Shown in pieces: positions 28,831 to 38,515 of a stretch of DNA of 64,000 nucleotides (the first letter of the stretch is position 1; the number at the start of each line of letters is the position of its first letter). The DNA is from Beggiatoa leptomitoformis (lineage in GTDB: Bacteria > Pseudomonadota > Gammaproteobacteria > Beggiatoales > Beggiatoaceae). A program made the translations under genes and the position numbers. The notes below the pieces were generated by a model, which was given only the letters and a program-made list of their open reading frames with translations, had not been told where the DNA came from and did not search any database. Location: assembly GCF_001305575.3 (NCBI RefSeq), contig NZ_CP012373.2, positions 3,358,261 through 3,422,260 on the forward strand, read 5' to 3'.

Positions 28831-29538
28831 CTATTCGCCTAAGTGGAGAAAACGATGATAGGCATGTAACACTTCTGCCGTATTGCCTTGCATACGTGTG
28901 ACACCTTCTTCAATCCACACGACTCGATTGCACAGTTGTTGCACCAGTTGAGAGTTGTGTGAGACAAATACAATGGCTTTGTGTGAACGAATTTTCTCTT
29001 GCATCATGCGTGTGGATTTTTGGTGGAATTCAGCATCACCTACGCCTAAAATTTCGTCGATGAGCAAGACATCGGGGTCAGCTTGAAACGCAACGGCAAA
29101 CCCTAAGCGCGCTATCATGCCTGATGAGTAGGTAGCAATGGGTTGGTCGATAAAACTACCTAGCTCTGAAAAGTCAATAATAGAGTCCATACGGGCTTTT
29201 ATGTCTTTTTTTCGCAATCCAAGCAAAATACCGCTTAAAATGGCATTTTCTCTACCTGTTAAATAAGGAATAAATCCCAGTTGTAACGATAATAGCCCGA
29301 TTTGATGGGAATTATCACAAATAATTTTTCCCTTATCGGGTTGAATAATCCCTGCTATCAGACGTAATAAAGTACTTTTTCCTGCCCCATTGCGTCCAAT
29401 AATCCCTAATGTATCGCCCTGATATAAATCAAAGGAAATATCGCGTAATGCCCAAAACTCTTCGCCCCACACCCCTAGTTTTCGACGATAATTAACACCA
29501 GCATTACGTAATGATAAAACTAGATTATTCGCGCTCAT
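28831..29538 (-). CDS. wzt: Polysaccharide ABC exporter ATP-binding protein (Wzt-like)
   Basis: This 235-residue ATPase powers export of an O-antigen or capsule-type glycan. Walker A is GRNGAGKST (48-56), the signature is YSSGMIARL (about 138), Walker B is VLLIDEIL and the switch histidine is VFVSHNSQ. Its SGMIARLGFAVA region is the form typical of TagH/KpsT/Wzt exporters. It lacks the long C-terminal carbohydrate-binding domain of some Wzt proteins. It begins right after the permease gene and is followed two bases later by the glycosyltransferase. Confidence 0.9.
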   Translation of the reverse strand: MSANNLVLSLRNAGVNYRRKLGVWGEEFWALRDISFDLYQGDTLGIIGRNGAGKSTLLRLIAGIIQPDKGKIICDNSHQIGLLSLQLGFIPYLTGRENAILSGILLGLRKKDIKARMDSIIDFSELGSFIDQPIATYSSGMIARLGFAVAFQADPDVLLIDEILGVGDAEFHQKSTRMMQEKIRSHKAIVFVSHNSQLVQQLCNRVVWIEEGVTRMQGNTAEVLHAYHRFLHLGE

Positions 29539-30324
29539 TTATGACATTACCTTTGGATAACGATATTCAAAACGGGTAATGAGTGAATACCCTAACCACG
29601 TCATTGCTAAAGCAATTCCAGTTAAGGCAAATAAACTGGGAATGCTTGGCATTTTGTCGTATAGCAATACATTGCGGTAGTTTTCAATTAAACTGACTAA
29701 GGGATTAAGATAATATAAACCACGATAGGCTTCAGGAATGACTTCGGGTTTTACAACAATACCTGAGAGAAAGAAGACAGCCAGCAAGAAGTTTTCTATA
29801 ACAAAGCGTAAATCAGGAATAAAGGGAATAATCGCCGCGATAACAAAGGTTACACCAGTAATAAAGAGTAGTTGAATGAAAATGAGAGGGAGTAACGCGA
29901 TATAGGTAAAACCAAGGTGATACCCAGAAAACCATAAAAATCCTAGTAATATTGCGAGAATAAATAAGAATTTAACAGTGTCTGTAAGAATTAAAATAAT
30001 CGGAAACAGCACTTTTGGTAAGTACACTTGTTGCATTAAATGCCGTCCGTTTAAAATCGTTTCTGAGCCATGTGTTACACAGGATTTAAACCACTGCCAC
30101 ATGGTCAACCCAACCAGTAGGAAGGGAACATAATCATCTGTTCCATGTCCAAGTAAAATACCAAAAAATAGATAAAAAACAGACATGTATAAAATAGGCT
30201 CAAAAATCCACCATAAAAAGCCTAAATAGGTGCGTTCACTTTCAGCTTTTAAATCGGCGTAAGTTTTGTACAAAATCAACTCCCCATAACGGGCAAGTCG
30301 ATTGCGTTGAATTTCCTGCAACAT
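29539..30324 (-). CDS. wzm: Polysaccharide ABC exporter permease (Wzm-like)
   Basis: The 261-residue ABC-2-type membrane protein has about six transmembrane segments (for example FVIAAIIPFIPDLRFVIENFLLA) and the family's YLNPLVSLIENYRNVLLY near residue 212. It is the membrane partner of the Wzt-like ATPase encoded directly downstream with no gap. Together with the glycosyltransferase it forms a three-gene glycan export operon. Confidence 0.9.
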   Translation of the reverse strand: MLQEIQRNRLARYGELILYKTYADLKAESERTYLGFLWWIFEPILYMSVFYLFFGILLGHGTDDYVPFLLVGLTMWQWFKSCVTHGSETILNGRHLMQQVYLPKVLFPIILILTDTVKFLFILAILLGFLWFSGYHLGFTYIALLPLIFIQLLFITGVTFVIAAIIPFIPDLRFVIENFLLAVFFLSGIVVKPEVIPEAYRGLYYLNPLVSLIENYRNVLLYDKMPSIPSLFALTGIALAMTWLGYSLITRFEYRYPKVMS

Positions 30325-30697
30325 GGTATTTTGGTTCTAAGAGAGGGCGGAATGAAGTGATTAATTGCGTGTATTGTAGCAAGAATTAGCTGAATGGTGA
30401 TTATGGCGCGGATATTTACAAATTATTAATAAATTGCTTGCACAAATTGGGACGTATTATTAAAGCAATTAGTTTAAAAATAATTCTTAACTGTGTTTAT
30501 CTGTATGATAAGTATTTGATGATACCTTAATATCTTTACTATAATGGTAATGTTGATAAGCAAAATAGCACTTGTGTTTAGTACAGGTGCGATTAGCATG
30601 GGGAAGGTATTTTAACAATAAGCCAGTTATCTTACCCCTTGTGACTTATGAGTAATATTGCTAGAATTCGCAAGATTTATTTTTAGGAGTTTATCTA
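30325..30697. other. Divergent intergenic region with two leader hairpins
   Basis: No gene seen. Two possible hairpins precede the small exported-protein gene: gcacttgt/acaggtgc at 30568-30590, and ggggaaggta paired with tacccc sequence at 30599-30641. They may be an mRNA leader structure. The left end is AT-rich and should hold the wzm promoter. Confidence 0.4.
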
Positions 30698-30961
30698 ATG
30701 GCTAAGCCCATAACGCTACTTTTGTTTTTTGTTTTGTTAGGTGCTGCGACGTTGACACAAGCAATTAGCCGTGACGAACAGCCAAAAACAGGGAAAGTCT
30801 ATTGGATTGGCGGCGCGGATGGTTTGTATATTGTTTCTGTTGAAGTAACAGGTGGTCATTTAGTTGATGCGGTTTTGCCTCAGGATGGTAACTTCAAGAT
30901 TGGTGATAATGTTCAAATCATCAAGGAAAATGAAGATGCCGCAGAAATTAGTAGGTTATAA
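30698..30961 (+). CDS. Small exported protein of unknown function
   Basis: I do not recognise the family. The 87-residue protein has a signal peptide (hydrophobic residues 6-20, likely cleavage after TQA near 22). The mature chain of about 65 residues resembles a small beta-barrel (GKVYWIGGADGLYIVSVEVTG ... FKIGDNVQIIKEN, which reads like an OB/SH3-type turn). Its Shine-Dalgarno TAGGAG is good and an intrinsic terminator follows directly, so it is a single-gene unit. It is probably periplasmic. Confidence 0.75.
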   Translation: MAKPITLLLFFVLLGAATLTQAISRDEQPKTGKVYWIGGADGLYIVSVEVTGGHLVDAVLPQDGNFKIGDNVQIIKENEDAAEISRL

Positions 30962-30969
30962 GCATTGTC

Positions 30970-31000
30970 GGCGTACTCAGGGTAGGATACGCCTTTTTTA
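30970..31000 (+). terminator. Intrinsic terminator of the small exported-protein gene
   Basis: ggcgta (30970-30975) and tacgcc (30988-30993) pair around a short loop and run straight into six Ts. Confidence 0.8.
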
Positions 31001-31141
31001 AGTATAAACACGACTCTTTTCCCCGCAATTCCCCTCGCTAGTTTTTTATTTTTTCCTAAACCTTGTCATTATCTGTACATATTTACATCATACACTGAGC
31101 CTTAATTACCGTTGAATTATCAAGTATAAAGGCTGCTCATT

Positions 31142-32005
31142 ATGTTACGTTATGTTTTCATCTCCCTAGTATTGAGCCTCACTTTACCAATAACCGTTAT
31201 TGCTGATGAGATACTGCCCGATAAATTGGTGTTTGGTACTATTCCTAATGAATCCCCCGATATTTTAAAAGCGCGTTATGCCCGTTTTATTGCTTATTTA
31301 GGACAACAGCTACATATTCCCGTTGAATTACGAGTACCTGCTGACTATAACGGGGTTATTGCTGAAATGAAGGCAAAAAAAATCGACTTTGCCTATTATG
31401 GACCTAAATCTTATATTGAAGCCTCAGAACAAACCAATGCACAAGCTTTTGTCCGTCTCCTCAGTGTTGATGGTTCTGAAGGATATCATAGCTTAATTAT
31501 CACCCTGAAAAATAAAGGGCTCAATACACTTGCCGATTTAAAAGGCAAACGTTGGTTATATCCCGACCCAGAATCTACCAGTGGTACATTAGTGCCTAAT
31601 ATGTATTTTTACTTAGAAGCACGTATAGACCCTGCAAGCTATTTCAGTAGCATTAATTATTCAGGCAGCCACGAAAAATCTGTTTTAGCCCTGAAAGCAC
31701 AGGAAGCGGATGTAGTTCCCGTGAGTGAAAACGTTTTTCGTCGTGGTGATGGTCAATCATGGTCAATGGAGGAATTTACCATTATTTGGCGTTCTGAATT
31801 AATTCCTAACGCTTTGTTTGCTTATCGTGCAGATTTACCCGCCCATTTAAAAACAGCACTAAAAGAAGCTATCTTAAATTTCCGAGATAAAGAAGGACTG
31901 GCACAATTAAAAATTGCTGGTTTTGTACCCGCCGAAGATGCCGACTACACCTTCATTCGCAAAATGAACGATTATGAAAAACGCTTATTAGCACGTCGCC
32001 AATAG
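31142..32005 (+). CDS. PhnD-like phosphate/phosphonate-type periplasmic binding protein
   Basis: The 287-residue protein has a signal peptide (about residues 1-21, ending VIADE). It has the PhnD/SsuA-like fold signature: KLVFGTIPNESPDILKARYA at the mature start, DFAYYGPKSYIEA and LKGKRWLYPDPESTSGTLVPNMYF, where the SxTSG segment binds phosphate-like ligands. No ABC permease or ATPase gene is adjacent. Instead a membrane phosphatase/sensor gene starts 15 bases later, so a sensing role with that partner is more likely than transport. Confidence 0.88.
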   Translation: MLRYVFISLVLSLTLPITVIADEILPDKLVFGTIPNESPDILKARYARFIAYLGQQLHIPVELRVPADYNGVIAEMKAKKIDFAYYGPKSYIEASEQTNAQAFVRLLSVDGSEGYHSLIITLKNKGLNTLADLKGKRWLYPDPESTSGTLVPNMYFYLEARIDPASYFSSINYSGSHEKSVLALKAQEADVVPVSENVFRRGDGQSWSMEEFTIIWRSELIPNALFAYRADLPAHLKTALKEAILNFRDKEGLAQLKIAGFVPAEDADYTFIRKMNDYEKRLLARRQ

Positions 32006-32020
32006 CGTGTTGAAGGATGT

Positions 32021-34246
32021 ATGACTCAATTTATTCCCCGTTGGTTTATCCGTTGGGCTAATCTCGTGCCATTACGCTATGTTTTTATTATCCCTTTCAT
32101 CATATTACTGCTCCTGACCGTTTCTATTATTGGCGGGCTTTCTTGGTACACAGGACAAACCGCCGTTAATACCTTAGCGTATCAACTCCGCCAATCTGTC
32201 AGCATCCGCATTCAAGACCATCTCAACCATTATTTAGAAACGCCCTATAAAGTGAATCGGACTGTGCAAGACGCACTTAATTTAAACTGGCTAGATGCCC
32301 AACAAGTCACGAGTTTACAAGCCTTTTTTTTCAAACAAACACAACTGTTTGATGAAATGAGTTATATCCAACTGGGAAATATTAACGGTGAGTTTATTGG
32401 TGTAGAACGTCGCACCGATGGTGTTTTAAGCGTGGATATTGCCGACCAAACCACGCACGGCGATATGGAAAGCTATTTACTGAATGCACAAGGACTACAT
32501 GATAAAAAACCCCTGTCCTTTGTACCCGCCTACGACCCCAGACAGCAAATATGGTACAAAGCTGCCGAACAAACCCAACAAGACCATTGGACTATACAAG
32601 TCGGTAAATCAAACTGGAGCGAGATTTTTAGCTTCTTTGGACAAACTTGGCTCTCAATTACCCACAGCACCCCACTTTTTAAAGAAGGTAAATTGATTGG
32701 CGTTGTCGCAACTGATTTTACCCTGACGGATTTAAGCCGTTTTCTGCACGATTTAAAAATCAGTGCAAACGGACAAACCTTTATTATGCAACGCTCAGGA
32801 GAACTCCTCGCAACCTCTACACAAGAACAACTCTACACGTTAGAAGCGGCGAATAAAAAAATTCAACGACTTTCAGCCCTGAGTAGTCAAACCCCCCTCA
32901 TTCGCCAAACGGCTGAGTTTATACAAAAACAATTTCACGATTTTCAAACTATTCAAGAAGCAAAACAAACAGAATATTTACTCGCGGATGAACGCCAATT
33001 CGTGCAAATTTTGCCGTTTCGTGATGCCGTTGGTTTAGATTGGCTTATTGTTGTTGTCGTACCCGAAACAGACTTTATGGGACAAATTAACGCCAACACA
33101 CGCACGACAATAGAACTCGCAAGTATTGCGCTATGTATTGCCCTTGTTTTAGGTTTTATTATCTCTTATTGGGTGATTCGTCCTATCAGCTATTTAAACC
33201 GTGCAGCACAACACCTTGCTAATGGAACATGGACACAATTACCCATAGAACGACGCGACGAACTAGGCGAGCTGACCAACTCGTTCAACTTTATGGCAAC
33301 GCAGCTCAAAGAAACATTTGATAATTTGGAAGAAAAAGTTGCCTTCCGTACAGCACAAATCGTTAAACAAGCAAATGAGCTTGCTCAGGCAAATCAACAT
33401 ATTAAGCTACTTAATGAACAATTACGTGTGGATAATGTGCGCATGAGTACCGAATTATCGATTACTAAACGGCTACAACAAATGGTACTCCCCCGAGCAG
33501 AAGAATTAGCCGAAATTGAATGCTTAGACATTGCCAGTTTTATGGAACCTGCAACAGAAGTTGGCGGGGATTATTATGATATATTACAAGAGAATGGACG
33601 AATAAAAATCGGTATTGGGGATGTAACGGGACATGGTTTAGAAAGTGGTGTTTTAATGATGATGGTGCAAACCGCTGTGCGAACACTACTCTCCTCACAT
33701 ATTGATAACCCAAAAGACTTCCTTAGTATTTTAAACCGCACCTTATATGGCAATTTGCAACGCATGCAAAGTGACAAAAACCTCACCTTATCGCTAATAG
33801 ATTACCATAACGGCAGATTACACCTAAGCGGACAACATGAAGAAGTTTTATATGTCGATAAAACAGGCAAAATTGAAAGAATAGACACGATTTCACTAGG
33901 CTTTATGGTTGGCTTAGAGCCTGATATTACCGATTTTATCATGCACCGTGAAGTCCATTTAGCCGAAGGGGATGGCATCGTTTTATACACCGATGGCATT
34001 ACTGAGGCGATGAATGAAAAACGCCAACAGTATGGAATTCAACGCTTATGTGACATTGTGAGCCAACACTGGTCGCTCAATGCCACAGAAATACAACAAG
34101 CCGTTATCATAGACTTACGCCGTCATATTGGAACTTGCAAATTACAAGACGATGTCACCTTACTGGTGATAAAACAAAAAGAATTAACCGCTCAAAACAC
34201 ACAACTAACTGACTATTTTAATATTGACGCACTAAAATCGGCATAA
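32021..34246 (+). CDS. Membrane sensor with HAMP and SpoIIE-type PP2C phosphatase
   Basis: The 741-residue protein has a transmembrane helix at about 18-40, a large periplasmic dCache-like sensor (40-360; motifs YDPRQQIWYKAA and VIGVVATDFTL-like), and a second helix (about 365-388). A HAMP region (RPISYLNRAAQHLANG) and a coiled coil (about 440-485) lead to a SpoIIE/RsbU-type phosphatase domain. Metal-binding acidic motifs are EVGGDYYD (about 517), GDVTGHGLESG and LYTDGITEA. Such enzymes dephosphorylate anti-sigma-factor antagonists or similar partners. The GAAGGAT Shine-Dalgarno is good. Together with the PhnD-like gene 15 bases upstream it forms a probable two-gene sensory operon. Confidence 0.9.
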   Translation: MTQFIPRWFIRWANLVPLRYVFIIPFIILLLLTVSIIGGLSWYTGQTAVNTLAYQLRQSVSIRIQDHLNHYLETPYKVNRTVQDALNLNWLDAQQVTSLQAFFFKQTQLFDEMSYIQLGNINGEFIGVERRTDGVLSVDIADQTTHGDMESYLLNAQGLHDKKPLSFVPAYDPRQQIWYKAAEQTQQDHWTIQVGKSNWSEIFSFFGQTWLSITHSTPLFKEGKLIGVVATDFTLTDLSRFLHDLKISANGQTFIMQRSGELLATSTQEQLYTLEAANKKIQRLSALSSQTPLIRQTAEFIQKQFHDFQTIQEAKQTEYLLADERQFVQILPFRDAVGLDWLIVVVVPETDFMGQINANTRTTIELASIALCIALVLGFIISYWVIRPISYLNRAAQHLANGTWTQLPIERRDELGELTNSFNFMATQLKETFDNLEEKVAFRTAQIVKQANELAQANQHIKLLNEQLRVDNVRMSTELSITKRLQQMVLPRAEELAEIECLDIASFMEPATEVGGDYYDILQENGRIKIGIGDVTGHGLESGVLMMMVQTAVRTLLSSHIDNPKDFLSILNRTLYGNLQRMQSDKNLTLSLIDYHNGRLHLSGQHEEVLYVDKTGKIERIDTISLGFMVGLEPDITDFIMHREVHLAEGDGIVLYTDGITEAMNEKRQQYGIQRLCDIVSQHWSLNATEIQQAVIIDLRRHIGTCKLQDDVTLLVIKQKELTAQNTQLTDYFNIDALKSA

Positions 34247-34258
34247 ATAAAATTGGTA

Positions 34259-34312
34259 TGGTCTGAATCAGAATTTCTAAAAGAGCAAGACAAACCCTGT
34301 TTTCTGATTCAA
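34259..34312. repeat. Intergenic hairpin repeat, 'gaatcagaattt' family (copy 2)
   Basis: ctgaatcagaatttc at the left end pairs imperfectly with ttttctgattcaaat at the right end. It is the same family as at 3822, 50823 and 52330. Confidence 0.5.
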
Positions 34313-34402
34313 ATGGGCTATCGTTTTTACAAGTTGTTCTTCATTGTCGGAATCAATATATAATATTAGAGAAATCTAATGTATTTTTCAGAGAACAACA
34401 TC

Positions 34403-35530
34403 ATGTCATCTATTGTTATTTTGGGTTCGAGTTTTGCGGCATTACGTGCAGTAAAAACCCTGCGACAAGCAGGTTGCACCAGCCCCATCACTCTGATTGC
34501 CCCGCGTCCTACCCTATTTTTTTATCCCAGCCTTATTTGGGTTCCTTCAGGATTACGGAACGAACAAGATTTAACGATTCCACTCGATAAATTTTTCGCC
34601 CGCTACCAAGTAACTTATCAGACAGGCACAGTCACAGGGTTAGACCCCGTCGCGCACATTGTTCAAACAGATAAAAATACCTTTGCTTTTGACGGCTTAA
34701 TTATTGGGTCTGGCGGGCAATTTATTAAAAAATTACAAGGCTTAGAACACAGTTATTTGCCTTGTGGTGGCTTTCAAGAGATTAAAGCCTACACCGATAA
34801 ACTCAACGCCCTAGAAAAAGGCACATTAACCTTTGGATTTTCTGCCAACCCAAAAGAACCTTCTGCCGTGCGTGGTGGACCTGTCTTTGAATTTTTACTC
34901 GGTATCGATACCTTATTACGTCAACAGGGACGGCGCGACAAATTCAAACTAATCTTTTTTAACCCCTCAACAACACCCGGTCAACGATTAGGTGGAAAAG
35001 CGGTGACTGCGTTATTAGCTGAGATGGCAAAACGTGGTATAGAAACGCATTTAGGACACAAAATGCAAGGCTTTACAGCCAATAAAGTTCTAACAGAAGG
35101 CGGTGAAATTGCCAGTGATTTAACCCTGTTTATGCCGGGAATGACAGGGCCTGCATGGGCAGAAGCCAGTGGTTTACCCTTGTCCGAAGGCGGATTTATT
35201 AAAGCGAATGAAAAATGTCAAGTTTCTGGCTTTGAAAAAATTTATATTGCAGGGGATGGTGGCAGTTATGTAGCCCCTGATTGGTTGCCTAAACAAGCGC
35301 ACATGGCAGAATTACAAGCGACAACAGCAGCAAAAAACTTATTACTAGAAATGGCAGGCAAAACACCCACGCATACGTTTAAACACGAGTTGGTTTGCAT
35401 TGTGGATAGTTTAAATCAAGGGATGCTTGTGTTTCGTAATGACAAACAAGTCCGTTTATTATCGCCTAACCGCTTATTACATTGGGCAAAACGTATATTT
35501 GAATACTGGTATTTACGGCAATACCGCTAA
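34403..35530 (+). CDS. FAD-dependent oxidoreductase, sulfide:quinone reductase/NDH-2-like
   Basis: The product has a two-dinucleotide-fold architecture. The FAD-binding start SSIVILGSSFAALRAVKTL (about residues 2-20) has a GxSxxA variation of the usual GxGxxG. Further conserved parts are DGLIIGSGG and IYIAGDGGSYVAPDWLPKQAHMAE (flavin-contacting GD near 293). This is the layout of sulfide:quinone oxidoreductases and type II NADH dehydrogenases. Cysteines are sparse (one at LPCGGF), so the SQR active-site pattern is not confirmed. I chose ATG 34403 with the AGAGAA Shine-Dalgarno; a start at 34379 is possible. It stands alone. Confidence 0.8.
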   Translation: MSSIVILGSSFAALRAVKTLRQAGCTSPITLIAPRPTLFFYPSLIWVPSGLRNEQDLTIPLDKFFARYQVTYQTGTVTGLDPVAHIVQTDKNTFAFDGLIIGSGGQFIKKLQGLEHSYLPCGGFQEIKAYTDKLNALEKGTLTFGFSANPKEPSAVRGGPVFEFLLGIDTLLRQQGRRDKFKLIFFNPSTTPGQRLGGKAVTALLAEMAKRGIETHLGHKMQGFTANKVLTEGGEIASDLTLFMPGMTGPAWAEASGLPLSEGGFIKANEKCQVSGFEKIYIAGDGGSYVAPDWLPKQAHMAELQATTAAKNLLLEMAGKTPTHTFKHELVCIVDSLNQGMLVFRNDKQVRLLSPNRLLHWAKRIFEYWYLRQYR

Positions 35531-35535
35531 TGCTG

Positions 35536-35557
35536 AGGGGCGATGCTATTCGCCCCT
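35536..35557. repeat. GC-rich palindrome after the flavoprotein gene
   Basis: aggggcga and tcgcccct form an 8-bp stem with a 6-base loop between two convergent genes. No T-run follows, so it may be a REP-like repeat or a bidirectional end structure. Confidence 0.5.
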
Positions 35558-35581
35558 ACAGACATCCAGCATTTCTGTCTT

Positions 35582-36862
35582 TCAATGCGCCGATGTTGTT
35601 ATATGCGATAGGGGATAAATCCTTACTGTTTTAATAACATTATTTGCGACTTGCACAATTTCAATGGCATGACCCTCTAAACGCAAACTTGTTCCTGCTT
35701 CAGGAAAAATTTCTAAATAATCTAAAATCAAACCGTTTAAGGTTTTTGCGCCAGTCGTTGGCAAATGCCATTGCATTGCGCGGTTGAGTTCCCGAATATT
35801 TGTACTGCCATCAACCAAATAACTACCATCTTCTTGCGGATGAATAGACGGACTGAGCGCGTCAGATGGATTTGTATTAAACTCGCCAACAATTTCTTCT
35901 AAAATATCATCAATCGTTACAAGCCCTTGAATATCACCATATTCATTAACAACCAATCCAACCTGCTGGTGATGATGTTGAAAATTCAATAATTGCGTAT
36001 TTAACGGTGTGCCATCAGGAATGAAATACACATCGCGCGCAATTTTTTCCAAGTTTTCTTTAGTCAACTCTTTATTTTTAAACAAACGGACAACATTACG
36101 AATATGAACAACACCAAACACATTATCAATACTTTCTCGATAAAGCGGTAAATGCGTGTGTTGTACGATGGTCAGTTGTTCAGTCAACACATCAATCGGA
36201 TCATCCAAATCAATGCCAACAATTTCGTGACGAGGAATCATAATATCCTCAACAGTTGCCTTTTCTAAATCAAGAATACTTAACAACATTTGTTGGTGAC
36301 GTTTAGGAATAATTCCTTCTGCTTCATGTACAACCGTGCGCAACTCTTCACGACTCAAACGATGACCATCTTTATCTGTGGTTGGAAACCCAAAGAAGGC
36401 AAGCATCCCATTCCCAATCATATTGGTTGCCCACACTAACGGATAAAGTAGGGTCAACAATGGCTTAATAATAATTGAAAAAGGGAAAGCGATGTGTTCA
36501 GGATAACCCGCTGCTAATGTTTTCGGAGTTACTTCGCCAAAAATCAAAATAACGATGGTTAGGATAGTGGCGGCGATGGGAATTCCTGCATCACCAACCA
36601 ACTCAATAGCAATAACGGTTGCAATAGAGGATGCAAACGTATTAACAAAATTATTGCCCAGTAAAATAACACCTATCAAACGGTCAGGGCGATCTAAAAG
36701 TGTCTGTACCCGCTGCGCACCCTTATTATTTTTTGCGACTAAATGGCGTAAACGATACCGATTAATTGCCATCATGCTGGTTTCTGAGGCAGAGAAAAAT
36801 GCAGAACACAGAATTAAGAAAACTAAAATGCCAAATAGAACACTTAAAGGTATATCAGTCAA
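35582..36862 (-). CDS. CNNM/CorC-type membrane protein (DUF21-CBS-CorC_HlyC)
   Basis: The 426-residue protein has an N-terminal DUF21/CNNM domain with several membrane helices (FSASETSMMAINRYRLRHL at about 24-42 and a GEVTPKTLA motif near 105). A pair of CBS domains (about 205-325, MIPRHEIVGIDLDDPID and VVNEYGDIQGLVTIDDILEEIVGE) and a C-terminal CorC_HlyC domain follow. Members are linked to magnesium or cobalt homeostasis; older annotations call them hemolysins. Both flanks are single-gene units. Confidence 0.9.
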   Translation of the reverse strand: MTDIPLSVLFGILVFLILCSAFFSASETSMMAINRYRLRHLVAKNNKGAQRVQTLLDRPDRLIGVILLGNNFVNTFASSIATVIAIELVGDAGIPIAATILTIVILIFGEVTPKTLAAGYPEHIAFPFSIIIKPLLTLLYPLVWATNMIGNGMLAFFGFPTTDKDGHRLSREELRTVVHEAEGIIPKRHQQMLLSILDLEKATVEDIMIPRHEIVGIDLDDPIDVLTEQLTIVQHTHLPLYRESIDNVFGVVHIRNVVRLFKNKELTKENLEKIARDVYFIPDGTPLNTQLLNFQHHHQQVGLVVNEYGDIQGLVTIDDILEEIVGEFNTNPSDALSPSIHPQEDGSYLVDGSTNIRELNRAMQWHLPTTGAKTLNGLILDYLEIFPEAGTSLRLEGHAIEIVQVANNVIKTVRIYPLSHITTSAH

Positions 36863-37260
36863 GGAATGTAAACTCTTATGTTGTTGAAGACGGTTTATTT
36901 TAGCATTATTTTATAACATAGATGAAAGATGCTTATTACACCAGTAGTGCGTTTAATACCCTAGATAATCTGTAGCCTATCCTTAATTAATACCATAAAA
37001 AATAAGTTACAATAGACCATTAGTAAAAATTTTACGCTAACCTATTTATAGGCTAATCACCTTATTATCCTGATAAATAGATAAACTAAGCAGGCTAGTA
37101 AATATTCATACTTTTTGCCTAAAACCCTACATTATCACCTTATACCAACTCAGTCATTATTAAACCATACACGCTTTATAACCAACTGATTTACCAGTAT
37201 TCACTAACAAAATTTCCTCAAACTATCCTGACTCGATAAAATATCAAATAATTACACACT
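36863..37260. other. AT-rich divergent intergenic region before hisC
   Basis: No gene, RNA or clear repeat. No Shine-Dalgarno is obvious before hisC, and no histidine-rich leader peptide (his attenuator) can be found in the 150 bases before its ATG. Confidence 0.4.
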
Positions 37261-38343
37261 ATGACTAACTCTTCTGTTGTTGCTGATTGGATACGCCCTG
37301 AAATCCGTGAACTAAACGCTTACCACGTCCCCCCCGCACATGGGATGATAAAACTCGATGCGATGGAAAACCCCTACCGTTGGGATGCGACACTTGTTGA
37401 ACAATGGTTAAACGTCCTCCGAGAAGCCGAACTTAACCGCTATCCTGACCCTGCGGCAAGTAGTGTTAAAGGGGGCTTACGGCGCGTTATGCAAATTCCT
37501 GATGAATTAGATATTCTACTGGGTAACGGGTCTGATGAAATTATTCAACTACTGGTGATGGCCGTTAGCGGACAAAATCGCGTATTGCTCGCCCCAGAAC
37601 CCAGCTTTGTTATGTATCGCATGATTGCAACTTTCATTAACATGCGTTATGTCGGCATTCCTTTACATGCAACGGATTTTTCTATTGAACTAGACGCATG
37701 GTTACAAGCCATCGCCACCCATCAACCCGCGCTCACCTTTATAGCCTACCCCAACAATCCAACGGGTAACGCATTTTCACAACACGATATTGAAAAAATT
37801 ATCCAAGCAACAAAAGGTCTAGTGATTATCGACGAAGCCTATGAACCCTTTGCAGAACACAGTTTATTGTCACTGGTCAATCGTTACCCCAATGTTTTAC
37901 TTATGCGTACCCTATCTAAATTAGGGCTGGCAGGCTTACGGCTGGGCATGTTGATTGGTGCGCCTGCATGGTTAAACGAAATTGATAAAGTCCGTTTACC
38001 GTATAATATCAATGTCCTCACACAACTAAGTACAGAATTTGCCTTACAACATTACAAAACGCTCAAAGCGCAAACTGAACAAATTAAACGCGACCGTGCG
38101 CAATTACTAGCCGACTTACGGACGCTAAAAAATCTCCATGTTTGGGACAGTCAAGCAAATTTTATTTTATTCCGTGTTCCTCATGCAAAAGCCGTTTTTG
38201 AACACCTAAAACAACAAGGCGTTTTAATTAAATGCTTAGACGGTGGACATCCACTATTAGCTAATTGCTTGCGAGTGACGGTAGGAACAGCAACAGAGAA
38301 TCAAGCGTTTTTGGCAGGCTTACGGATGGCATTAACCGCGTAA
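37261..38343 (+). CDS. hisC: Histidinol-phosphate aminotransferase
   Basis: HisC transfers an amino group to imidazole-acetol phosphate in histidine synthesis. The 360-residue fold-type I PLP enzyme shows LDAMENPYRW at the N terminus, LLGNGSDEIIQLL (about 88-100), FIAYPNNPTGNAF (substrate and PLP contacts), VIIDEAYEPF and TLSKLGLAGLRLGMLIG, with the PLP lysine in the TLSK motif. It is separate from hisG and the rest of the his genes; the other his genes are outside the window. The next gene is glnE, 170 bases on. Confidence 0.94.
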   Translation: MTNSSVVADWIRPEIRELNAYHVPPAHGMIKLDAMENPYRWDATLVEQWLNVLREAELNRYPDPAASSVKGGLRRVMQIPDELDILLGNGSDEIIQLLVMAVSGQNRVLLAPEPSFVMYRMIATFINMRYVGIPLHATDFSIELDAWLQAIATHQPALTFIAYPNNPTGNAFSQHDIEKIIQATKGLVIIDEAYEPFAEHSLLSLVNRYPNVLLMRTLSKLGLAGLRLGMLIGAPAWLNEIDKVRLPYNINVLTQLSTEFALQHYKTLKAQTEQIKRDRAQLLADLRTLKNLHVWDSQANFILFRVPHAKAVFEHLKQQGVLIKCLDGGHPLLANCLRVTVGTATENQAFLAGLRMALTA

Positions 38344-38515
38344 AAAAAAGATACTTGCGTCTATCTTATGATATTTTATCGTAATATAGACGCTAATATG
38401 ATTAACCAGCGGGTAATTAATAAAAACGCTAATAGCTATTCAAATAGAAAATTTTAGCGGTTTTAAGAAACACAACGTTTTTAGCAAAAATAATAACAAC
38501 TACCTTGACTAAGCC

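Noticed and set aside
37100-37260. Histidine leader peptide and attenuator before hisC
   Set aside because: No short frame rich in histidine codons and no attenuator hairpin with a T-run were found.
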